The notes under the pieces were generated by a model. The model searched no databases. It had not been told where the DNA came from and saw nothing but the letters and a program-made list of their open reading frames with translations. Below, in pieces: positions 54,007-61,213 of a stretch of DNA of 64,000 nucleotides (the first letter of the stretch is position 1; each line of letters starts with the position of its first letter). The DNA comes from Azospirillum thermophilum (GTDB lineage Bacteria; Pseudomonadota; Alphaproteobacteria; Azospirillales; Azospirillaceae): contig NZ_CP029356.1 of assembly GCF_003130795.1 (NCBI RefSeq), positions 62,001 to 126,000 on the forward strand, read 5' to 3'. A program made the translations under genes and the position numbers.

Positions 54007-55566
54007 ATGGCTGGTCCTGCCACCGCACCGGGCGCCCGCCCCCTCGGCGGGCGCGACATCGTCGGCTTCTTCGCGATGGTCGTCGGCATGTTCATGGCGA
54101 TCCTGGACATCCAGATCGTCTCCAGCTCCCTGTCGGAGATCCAGGCCGGCCTGTCGGCCAGCGCCGACGAGATCTCCTGGGTGCAGACCTCCTACCTGAT
54201 CGCCGAGGTGGTGATGATCCCGCTGTCCGGGATCCTCTCCCGCATCCTGTCGACGCGCGTCCTCTTCACCATCGCGGCGGCCGGCTTCACCCTGACCAGC
54301 GTCGCCTGCGCCTTCACCGGCAGCATCGGCACGATGATCGTCTGGCGCGCGCTGCAGGGCTTCATCGGCGGCGCCATGATCCCCACCGTCTTCGCCACCA
54401 GCTTCGCCATCTTCCCGCCGGAAAAGCGGGCCGGCGTTTCGGTGATGATCGGCCTCGTCGCGACGATGGCGCCGACCATCGGCCCGACGCTCGGCGGCTA
54501 CCTGACGCAGAGCCTGTCCTGGCACTGGCTGTTCCTCGCCAACGTGCTGCCGGGCATCGCCGTGACCTCGCTGGTCTGGCTGCTGGTCGACGTGGACAAG
54601 CCCAACCCGGAACTGCGCAAGGGCTTCGACTTCATCGGCCTCGCCCTGATGGCGGCGTTCCTGGGCAGCCTGGAGTATGTGGTCGAGGAAGGGCCGCGCA
54701 ACGACTGGTTCGAGGACGAGGCGGTCTTCATCCTGGCCGTGGTGGCGGCGCTGGGGGCGGTCGGCTTCTTCTGGCGGGTGCTGAGCTACCGCAATCCCAT
54801 CGTGGAGCTGCGCGCCTTCGCCGACCGCAACTTCGCCATCGGCTCGCTCTACAGCTTCATCATCGGCATCGGCCTCTATGGCGCGGTCTATCTGCAGCCG
54901 CTGTTCCTGGCGCGGGTGCGCGGCTTCAACAGCCTGCAGATCGGCACCATCATGGCGGTGACCGGCGCCTTCCAGTTCCTGTCCGCCCCGATCGCCGGCG
55001 CGCTGTCGAAGAAGATCGACCTGCGGGTCATGCTCGCCATGGGGCTGCTGCTGTTCGGCACCGGCGTGTGGCTGAACAGCTTCCTGACGGCCGAGAGCGG
55101 CTTCTGGGAGCTGTTCCTGCCCCAGGCGGTGCGCGGTCTGTCGCTGATGCTGTGCTTCATCCCGGTCAACAGCATCGCGCTCGGCACCCTGCCGCCGGAA
55201 AAGCTGAAGAACGCCTCCGGGCTCTACAACCTGATGCGCAACCTCGGCGGCGCCATCGGCCTCGCCGCCATCAACACGGTGCTGATCGACCGCGCGGCCC
55301 TGCACAACAACCGGCTGGGCGACAACCTGAACCTCGCCCGGCCGGAGGTGCAGCAGATGCTCGACGGCCTCGTCGCCCGCTTCGACGGGCTGGTGGCCGA
55401 CGCCAACGCCGCGGCGATGAAGACGCTTGCCGGCATGGTCCAGCGCGAGGCGATGATCCTCACCTTCAACGACTGTTTCCTGCTGATGGCGCTGGTCTTC
55501 GTCTCCGGCCTGCTCTTCATGCCGCTGCTCCGCCGGCCCGGCGCCGTGGTGAAGGCCGACCACTGA
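54007..55566 (+). CDS. emrB: DHA2-family MFS multidrug transporter (EmrB/QacA type)
   Basis: 519 residues with 14 predicted helices. Motif C-like LPGIAVTSLVW, motif A region ILSRILSTRVLFTIAAAGFT, the N-terminal block MVVGMFMAILDIQIVSSSLS (motif D1) and GASVMIGLVATMAPTIGPTL-like stretch (here SVMIGLVATMAPTIGPTLGG) identify the drug:H+ antiporter-2 family. It pairs with the preceding HlyD-type protein and a GC hairpin ends the unit at 55592-55617. Confidence 0.9.
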   Translation: MAGPATAPGARPLGGRDIVGFFAMVVGMFMAILDIQIVSSSLSEIQAGLSASADEISWVQTSYLIAEVVMIPLSGILSRILSTRVLFTIAAAGFTLTSVACAFTGSIGTMIVWRALQGFIGGAMIPTVFATSFAIFPPEKRAGVSVMIGLVATMAPTIGPTLGGYLTQSLSWHWLFLANVLPGIAVTSLVWLLVDVDKPNPELRKGFDFIGLALMAAFLGSLEYVVEEGPRNDWFEDEAVFILAVVAALGAVGFFWRVLSYRNPIVELRAFADRNFAIGSLYSFIIGIGLYGAVYLQPLFLARVRGFNSLQIGTIMAVTGAFQFLSAPIAGALSKKIDLRVMLAMGLLLFGTGVWLNSFLTAESGFWELFLPQAVRGLSLMLCFIPVNSIALGTLPPEKLKNASGLYNLMRNLGGAIGLAAINTVLIDRAALHNNRLGDNLNLARPEVQQMLDGLVARFDGLVADANAAAMKTLAGMVQREAMILTFNDCFLLMALVFVSGLLFMPLLRRPGAVVKADH

Positions 55567-55591
55567 CCGGGGGGACACCGACCGGACGGGC

Positions 55592-55617
55592 GGGACGGCG
55601 GTCCGCCCCGCCGTCCC
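55592..55617 (+). terminator. terminator-like hairpin after the emrB-like gene
   Basis: A perfect 10-bp stem GGGACGGCGG / CCGCCGTCCC with a 6-nt loop, starting 26 nt after the stop. There is only GTTG after it, so termination may be Rho-assisted. Confidence 0.55.
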
Positions 55618-55961
55618 GTTGCCGGCTGTTGTTGCTCCGGTCCGGCGGAGTCGGTACCTTCCGCTCATCGCCGGTCTCCTTGTGCCGTCCGTCGGATACG
55701 TCCCTTCACCCGGCGTGCCGGTCCGGCCCGCGGTTTTCGGCGCCGGTGCGCGGATTGTGCATCCCCCGCACAACGGCAGTGTACGGCGGGTTCCCGATAA
55801 CCCGTTGGGTGGAAACACAAAAGTCGCCCCCGGCAGCATTGTGCATGAAAGCGATGCTGCACGATGCGCCCATTTCCGGCCGGCCGGCGGTGGCCGCCGT
55901 TGGCCGCCCTACCCCCTCCGTGCTATAGGAAGGGCCACTTTTCCGTGACGATCCGACCGAC
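55618..55961. other. 344-bp gap without a clear gene
   Basis: No convincing coding frame on either strand. It holds several short inverted repeats (for example ATTGTGCAT with ATCCCCCGCACAA nearby, and CGGGTT-CCCGAT-AACCCG at about 55788-55804). A TATAGG -10-like element at about 55924 precedes the next gene by about 35 bp. Confidence 0.4.
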
Positions 55962-56492
55962 ATGAGCAAGCGTCAGTACACCCGCGCGGAGGTCAAGGAA
56001 CTGCTCGGCGCGCTGGAACGGCAGTGCCGCGAGGCCTCCAAGCTCGCCCAGCTCGCCGAGCACGAGGCGAGCAAGCACAGCTTCGGCGCCTACCGCGACT
56101 TCCGCGACAAGGTGGGGGAGTTCCAGGCCCTCGTCATCCTGATCGAGCAGCGGCTCCACAACCTCGTCGATTCGCGCTCCGACGACCTGCGCGACCAGTT
56201 CGAGAAGCTCGACACCGTCATGCTGGCCCTGCTGGTCCGGGCCAGCATGCGCTTCTTCTTCGTGCTGTCGGCCAACCCCATCCTCCCGATGGGCGCGCGG
56301 GAGATCTTCGTGGCCGAACTGCGCAGCCTCCACGACGCCGCCAAGAAGCTGAAGCAGCCGAACTATGCCGGCAAGCTGGGCCCGGAGCTGGAGCGCGACC
56401 TGGAGACCGCATCCCTGATCCTGGAGGAGATCATCGACAAGGCGCCGAGCCTGCTGAACTTCCGGGCATCCGCCGGTCCGGCGGCCGGATAG
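55962..56492 (+). CDS. hypothetical all-helical protein
   Basis: 176 residues, not recognised, apparently soluble. Strong heptad character (KELLGALERQCREASKLAQL, FRDKVGEFQALVILIEQRLH, QFEKLDTVMLALLVRASMRF, GPELERDLETASLILEEIID). It lies 92 bp upstream of ycjX on the same strand and may be cotranscribed. ATG at 55962 without a strong SD. Confidence 0.65.
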   Translation: MSKRQYTRAEVKELLGALERQCREASKLAQLAEHEASKHSFGAYRDFRDKVGEFQALVILIEQRLHNLVDSRSDDLRDQFEKLDTVMLALLVRASMRFFFVLSANPILPMGAREIFVAELRSLHDAAKKLKQPNYAGKLGPELERDLETASLILEEIIDKAPSLLNFRASAGPAAG

Positions 56493-56584
56493 GCGGCGGG
56501 CTGCGACGCCGCGGCCACTGTGACGGCGCCGCTCCGGCTCCCATATAGGGGCTTCGACCGACCCAGCGCCGAAGGCCAGCACCC

Positions 56585-57997
56585 TTGCGCATTCCCATCT
56601 TCGACGACCTGAGAGACGCCGGCTCCCGCATCCTGGAACAGGCTGGCGATCTGGCGGGCGGGCTGCTTGAGAGCGACGTGAGGCTCGGGGTGACCGGGCT
56701 GCGGCGTGCCGGCAAGACGGTCTTCGTGACCACGCTCGTGGAGAACCTCCTGAAGGCCGGGCGGCTGCCCTTCCTCGACGTCGTGTCCTCCGGCCGGCTG
56801 CAGGGGGCGCGGCTGCGGCCGCAGCCCGATCCCGACGTGCCGCGCTTCGATTACGAAGGCCATCTCGCCGCCCTCACCGGCCCCGATCCCCATTGGCCCG
56901 AGCCGACGCGCGGCATCGGGCAGCTCCGCCTGTCGCTGCGCTACCGGCCGGGCTCGACGCTGAAGCGGACGGTGCAGCCGGTGACGACGCTGAACCTCGA
57001 CATCGTCGACTATCCCGGCGAATGGCTGCTCGACCTGCCCCTGCTGCGCCAGAGCTTCGCCGAGTGGAGCGGCCTGACCCTGACGCTGGCCGCCCGGCCG
57101 CCGCGCGACGCGCTCTCCTCGTCCTGGCGCGGCTGGCTCGCCACCATCGACCCCGCCGCCCCGGCGGAGGAGGAGGTGGCGCGGCGCGGCGCCGCCCTCT
57201 ACACCGACTACCTCCACGCCTGCCGCCGTGCCGACACGCTGCTCAGCCTGATCCAGCCGGGCCGCTTCGTCGAACCCGGCGACCTCAAGGACGCGCCGCT
57301 GCTGACCTTCTGCCCCCTGCCCGGCAGCCAGCGGGGGCGCGGCAGCCTGTGGCAGCTCATGGAGGAGCGCTACGAGGCCTACAAGACCTCCGTCGTCCGC
57401 CGCTTCTTCTCCGACCACTTCGCCCGGCTCGACCGGCAGATCGTGCTGATCGACGTGCTGGGGGCGCTGAACGCCGGACCGGCCGGCATGGCCGACATGA
57501 AGCGCGCGCTGGAGATGAGCCTGGAGCCCTTCCGCCACGGCAGCGCCGGCTGGCTCGACTGGCTGTTCGGCACCAGGATCGACCGCGTGCTGTTCGCCGC
57601 GACCAAGGCCGACCACATCGCCTCCCACCAGCACACCAGCCTGCGGGTCCTGCTCGACCGGCTGGTCGGCGACGCCCGGGGCGCCATCCGCTATGAAGGC
57701 GCCGCGGTCGAGACCATGGCCATCGCCGCGCTGAAATGCACGGAGTCGGTGGTGACCGAGCATGAGGGGCGGCAGCTCCGCTGCGTCCGCGGCGTGCCGG
57801 TCGGCCGCGACCGCCCGACCATCCTGTTCCCGGGCGAGATCCCCGACAACGCCGACGCCTTCCCCGACGGGCAGGAGCGTCCCTACAATTTCCTGCCCTT
57901 CCGGCCGCCGGCCGACCTGGCGCGGGACGGCCGCGGGCTGCCGCACATCCGGGTCGATCAGGCGCTGCAGTTCCTGCTGGGGGATTACCTGGAATGA
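56585..57997 (+). CDS. ycjX: YcjX family P-loop protein (DUF463)
   Basis: 470 residues. GVTGLRRAGKTVFVTTLVEN holds a Walker A-like P-loop (GLRRAGKT); the switch-like segment DIVDYPGEWLLDLPLLRQSF and the GTPase-like tail ATKADHIASHQHTSLRVLLD are typical. In enterobacteria ycjX and ycjF belong to the phage-shock regulon; the biochemical role is unknown. It starts with TTG at 56585 (RIPIFDDLRDAGSRILEQAG), since no earlier ATG is in frame. It overlaps ycjF by 4 nt (ATGA). Confidence 0.88.
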   Translation: MRIPIFDDLRDAGSRILEQAGDLAGGLLESDVRLGVTGLRRAGKTVFVTTLVENLLKAGRLPFLDVVSSGRLQGARLRPQPDPDVPRFDYEGHLAALTGPDPHWPEPTRGIGQLRLSLRYRPGSTLKRTVQPVTTLNLDIVDYPGEWLLDLPLLRQSFAEWSGLTLTLAARPPRDALSSSWRGWLATIDPAAPAEEEVARRGAALYTDYLHACRRADTLLSLIQPGRFVEPGDLKDAPLLTFCPLPGSQRGRGSLWQLMEERYEAYKTSVVRRFFSDHFARLDRQIVLIDVLGALNAGPAGMADMKRALEMSLEPFRHGSAGWLDWLFGTRIDRVLFAATKADHIASHQHTSLRVLLDRLVGDARGAIRYEGAAVETMAIAALKCTESVVTEHEGRQLRCVRGVPVGRDRPTILFPGEIPDNADAFPDGQERPYNFLPFRPPADLARDGRGLPHIRVDQALQFLLGDYLE

Positions 57998-59042
57998 TCG
58001 AGTTTCCCGTCGATCCGCCCCCGACAAGCGCCGCCGGCCGGACTGGGTCCCGCCGCTCGAACTCGATCCGGAACAGGCCGCGCGGCCGGCGGTGGTCGAG
58101 GAGGAGGTGGAACCGCCGCCGGGCGACAGCGCCGCCGAGCGGCTGCCCGCCCTGCTGGCCGTGGCGCCGGGTCCGAAGCGGCGCATCGGACGCTGGCTGT
58201 TCGGCGCCGTCGCCGCCCTGGTGCTGGTGGCGCTGGGGTTCGATACCGCCGACCTGCTGCAGCGCTCCTTCGCCACCAGCATCGCGCTCGGCGGCCTGGT
58301 CTCCCTGCTGGTGGCGACCGCCGGGGTCGCCGCCGTCGCCCTGCTGGTCAACGAGCTGCTGGCGCTGCGCCGCCTGCGCCGGATCGAGGGGCTGCGCGAG
58401 CGGGCCGATGCGCTGACCGCCGACATCCAGTCGGAAGAACCGCGGCAGGGCGAGGCGGCGCGCTTCGCAGGCTCCCTGGTCGGCCTCTATTCCGGCCGGC
58501 CGGAGCTGGCCCCGGCGCTGAGCCGGCTGCGCGACCACATCACCGACGCCCATGACGACGGCGAGATCGTCCGGCTGATCGACCGCGGCCTGTTGAGCCC
58601 GCTCGACCGGGCGGCCTACCAGCTCGTCCTGCGGGCGGCGCGCGACACGGCGGTCGCCACCGCCCTCAGCCCGGCCGCGGTGCTCGACCTCGCCGTCGTG
58701 CTGTGGCGGAACCTGAAGCTGGTGCGCGAGGTGGCGGCCCTCTACGGCGCCCGGCCGGGCTATCTCGGCTCCCTGAAGCTGCTGCGCCGGATGCTCGCCA
58801 ACATCGCCGTCGCCGGCGTGGCGGAGAGCGCCCACCATGTGGCGGTGGAGGCTCTCGGCGGCTCGCTGGTCGCCGCCGTCTCCACCCGCATGGGCCAGGG
58901 CGTCATCAACGGCCTGCTGACCGCGCGGGTCGGCATCACCGCCATGCATCTCTGCCGCCCCATCGCCTTCACGCCCGACGAGCGGCCGAGCCTCAACCGC
59001 ATCCGCAAGGAGCTGCTGTCCCTGCCCAGGCAGGTGCTGTGA
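57994..59042 (+). CDS. ycjF: YcjF family membrane protein (DUF697), one frameshift
   Basis: About 349 residues once corrected. ATG at 57994, overlapping the ycjX stop by 4 nt. The start MIEFPVDPPP is followed by a one-base loss near 58020 in a C-run; the rest (RRRPDWVPPLELDPEQAARP, then EEVEPPPG) is in the next frame. Two helices (GRWLFGAVAALVLVALGFDT, ALGGLVSLLVATAGVAAVAL) and the DUF697 C-terminal domain (LRRMLANIAVAGVAESAHHV, ARVGITAMHLCRPIAF) follow. It forms a coupled pair with ycjX. Confidence 0.85.
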
Positions 59043-59188
59043 CGGGGTCTCCGGGCACCGATATCAAGGCGGTGCGACAGAGTGTCCCTAATCCCTCCAC
59101 GGTCTTTAATGCGGGCCGGGCCAAGCGCATATTGACGCATGTAAAGGCGGCGACGTTCGCGACGCCCCTCTTACACCGCCCATCCGGT

Positions 59189-59210
59189 GATCCCCGCCCA
59201 TCGGGGGATC
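59189..59210 (+). promoter_or_regulatory. hairpin in the hsp20 upstream region
   Basis: GATCCCC and GGGGATC (7 bp) around an 8-nt loop, 52-73 bp upstream of the hsp20 ATG. It could be an mRNA leader structure or an operator. No ROSE-type U(U/C)GCU pairing with the SD could be shown. No clear heat-shock promoter box was found upstream. Confidence 0.35.
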
Positions 59211-59261
59211 GTCGCGGGCGGCGCACTGGGACGCCACGGCATTTCAGCCATGGAGGACATC

Positions 59262-59762
59262 ATGTCCACCCAGATGACACCCACGAAGCCGGACCGTCCG
59301 GGCATGCCCGGCCTGTTCCGGACAGGAGACCCGTTCCTCGATCTGCGCGATCGGATCGACCGGGCGTTCGACAGCGTTTTCCGTACCGATCTCGCCCGCA
59401 CCGGCTGGCCCGGCTGGGATAAACCCATGCCCAAGGTCGACGTGGCCGAAACCGGGACGGCGCTGACCATTACCGCCGACCTTCCCGGCATCGACGAAAA
59501 GGACGTCGAACTGACGGTCGCCGACGGCATCCTGACCCTGAAAGGGGAGAAGAAGGCCGAAAGCGAAGAGAAGGACAAGAACTACCACGTCATGGAGCGT
59601 AGCTGCGGCAGCTTCGCCCGGTCGTTCCGCCTGCCCGAAACCGTGAAGGTCGAGGACATCGCGGCCAGGTTCGACAAGGGCGTGCTGACCATCACTCTGC
59701 CGAAAGGCGAGACACCGAAACCCGAGGTCAAGCGCATCACCATCGCAAACGGCGGCGCCTGA
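59262..59762 (+). CDS. Hsp20 small heat-shock protein
   Basis: 166 residues with the alpha-crystallin domain: PKVDVAETGTALTITADLPG, then DEKDVELTVADGILTLKGEK, YHVMERSCGSFARSFRLPET and ARFDKGVLTITLPKGE (the GxLxxxLPK-type motif), then a C-terminal extension ending KRITIANGGA (I-x-I present, for oligomer assembly). Chaperone holding unfolded proteins. The ATG at 59262 has GGAGG 5 nt upstream; the earlier ATG at 59250 has none. A strong terminator follows. Confidence 0.94.
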   Translation: MSTQMTPTKPDRPGMPGLFRTGDPFLDLRDRIDRAFDSVFRTDLARTGWPGWDKPMPKVDVAETGTALTITADLPGIDEKDVELTVADGILTLKGEKKAESEEKDKNYHVMERSCGSFARSFRLPETVKVEDIAARFDKGVLTITLPKGETPKPEVKRITIANGGA

Positions 59763-59826
59763 CCGGCGGCAGGGAACCCGGCTTTGAAACCGGGACATGA
59801 CACCAGGGGCTTGGGGGCTGGGAGAC

Positions 59827-59860
59827 GGGCCGGGGGCGGATACAGCCCCCGGCCCTTTTT
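59827..59860 (+). terminator. Rho-independent terminator of the hsp20 gene
   Basis: A perfect 11-bp stem GGGCCGGGGGC / GCCCCCGGCCC, 7-nt loop, then five T (59856-59860), 65 nt after the hsp20 stop. The best intrinsic terminator in the window. Confidence 0.9.
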
Positions 59861-60074
59861 CCGTCGGCATCCCGCCATCCCGGCGCACCACCGAAAGTAG
59901 CGCAACCCGGAAATGCACGGATTGCGTCATCCCGCAGCAAAAAGCAACAATAACCGTCAATATAGTTGGGTAAACTGATGGTAAACGCTAATTGCTCTTA
60001 AACTATTCTGTGGCATAGAAGAGATCCTGACAGATGATTTAAACTGCAATTCGAAGCTGTGTAGGGCCGCTGCT
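59861..60074. other. AT-richer intergenic region before the membrane-protein pair
   Basis: About 140 bases (59925-60060) are far richer in A and T than the rest of the window (for example AATAACCGTCAATATAGTTG and GCTCTTAAACTATTCTG). This is probably the promoter of the downstream pair; no single -35/-10 stands out. TTAA occurs twice (59998 and 60038) but not with the CtrA spacing. Confidence 0.45.
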
Positions 60075-60698
60075 ATGACGGGCGAAGGGTTGGTACCGCT
60101 CCAGGACGTCCTGGCACTGACCGCCAACGGGAGCATCGCATTCGTCGCCGTCCTGCTTCTCGCCTACCGCTGCCTTCTCTACAAGCAGGACCGCGAGATC
60201 AGGGCGGCGGTGGAGGTCCTGAGCCGGGAGCGCGACGTGCTGGACGGACGCTCGACCGACCTGGAGGCACTGAACCAGCAGATCGGCGTCCTCAGCACGG
60301 CCCTCGAGGAGGTCGGCAAGCACAAGCTAAAGCGCTACAAGTCCAGGCGAAAGGCCGCCAAGTCGATCCTGTTCGTCCACGAGATCGGCGGCTGCGAACC
60401 GGGGCGCAAGCTGTTCCGCTTCGCCGTCCAGGCGGCCGGCGGCCTGTCGCAACACCAGCGGGACCGGATGATCTTCCATCCCGACATCTGGCATCACCGG
60501 AACGAGATCCACGTCTGGGCCACCGATCCTTCCATCGCCAGGATGCTGACCTCCGCCGTCTTCAACAGCGGCAGCGGCATGGTGGTCTCCCAGGCCGAGG
60601 GCGAGGAGACGGTGGAGGCGGCCGCCAACGAGGACGCGCCGCCGTCCGTCCCGGCCGCCGCCTTCGAAGCGCTCGTCATCGGCAGGGCCGGCAAGTGA
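60075..60698 (+). CDS. hypothetical membrane-anchored coiled-coil protein
   Basis: 207 residues, not recognised. One membrane helix near residues 18-35 (GSIAFVAVLLLAYRCLLYKQ), a coiled coil (residues 36-85; LSRERDVLDGRSTDLEALNQ), a basic linker (KHKLKRYKSRRKAAKSILFV), and a globular region with RKLFRFAVQAAGGLSQHQRD and IFHPDIWHHRNEIHVWATDP, rich in His and Trp. It overlaps the next gene by 4 nt, so the two are translated together. Confidence 0.65.
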   Translation: MTGEGLVPLQDVLALTANGSIAFVAVLLLAYRCLLYKQDREIRAAVEVLSRERDVLDGRSTDLEALNQQIGVLSTALEEVGKHKLKRYKSRRKAAKSILFVHEIGGCEPGRKLFRFAVQAAGGLSQHQRDRMIFHPDIWHHRNEIHVWATDPSIARMLTSAVFNSGSGMVVSQAEGEETVEAAANEDAPPSVPAAAFEALVIGRAGK

Positions 60699-61210
60699 TC
60701 GTCGTCTGGAGCATCACGATCATCGTCTTCCTGCTGATCGGCAGCATCGTGGGCGGGCGGCTGCGCAGCCGCTACCGGCACCAGCGCGAGCGGCTGAGGA
60801 CGCTGAACGAGCGGCTGGAGGTCTACCGGAACTACAACAAGCTGGCCGTCGTCCGCCGGGAAGAAGCCCACGAGATGCTCGGCAAGCTGCGCCGGCAGCT
60901 CGCCGAGGAGGAGGAGGACCTGCGCCGGCTCGCGGCCCAGCCCAAGGAGCCCGATCCGGAGGCGGCGATCTCCTACCATGTCTTCGACCGCATCGCCGGC
61001 CGCCGCGGCACGGTGTGGCACGTGGCGGTGGAGGCCTCGGAGAAGGCCGCCGCCTGGACCGGCGTCCGCCACTACGCCGTCACCGGCGAGACCGCCGAGG
61101 AGGCCCGCAAGCGGGTCCAGGACCGCCATCCGGCCATGTCCGGCTTCACGGTCGGCAAGGCGGTCCCGCTCGACCTGGCCGCCGAGACGCCAGCGGCCAA
61201 GCCGGGGTGA
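60695..61210 (+). CDS. hypothetical membrane-anchored protein, coupled to the upstream gene
   Basis: 171 residues, not recognised. It starts with GTG at 60695 (GTGA overlap). One helix near residues 3-21 (VVWSITIIVFLLIGSIVGGR), a coiled coil (RHQRERLRTLNERLEVYRNY to EEEEDLRRLAAQ), and a globular C-terminal part (YHVFDRIAGRRGTVWHVAVE, AAWTGVRHYAVTGETAEEAR). It shares the helix-coil-globule layout of its upstream partner; they may form a hetero-oligomer. The end lies 3 bp from the convergent RND gene. Confidence 0.65.
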   Translation: MIVVWSITIIVFLLIGSIVGGRLRSRYRHQRERLRTLNERLEVYRNYNKLAVVRREEAHEMLGKLRRQLAEEEEDLRRLAAQPKEPDPEAAISYHVFDRIAGRRGTVWHVAVEASEKAAAWTGVRHYAVTGETAEEARKRVQDRHPAMSGFTVGKAVPLDLAAETPAAKPG

Positions 61211-61213
61211 CGG

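Noticed and set aside
55618..55961. Small genes in the gap after the emrB-like gene
   Set aside because: Short frames on both strands have no SD, no domain and mixed codon use.
59189..59262. ROSE-type RNA thermometer for hsp20
   Set aside because: No U(U/C)GCU sequence able to pair with the SD was found; only a generic hairpin upstream.
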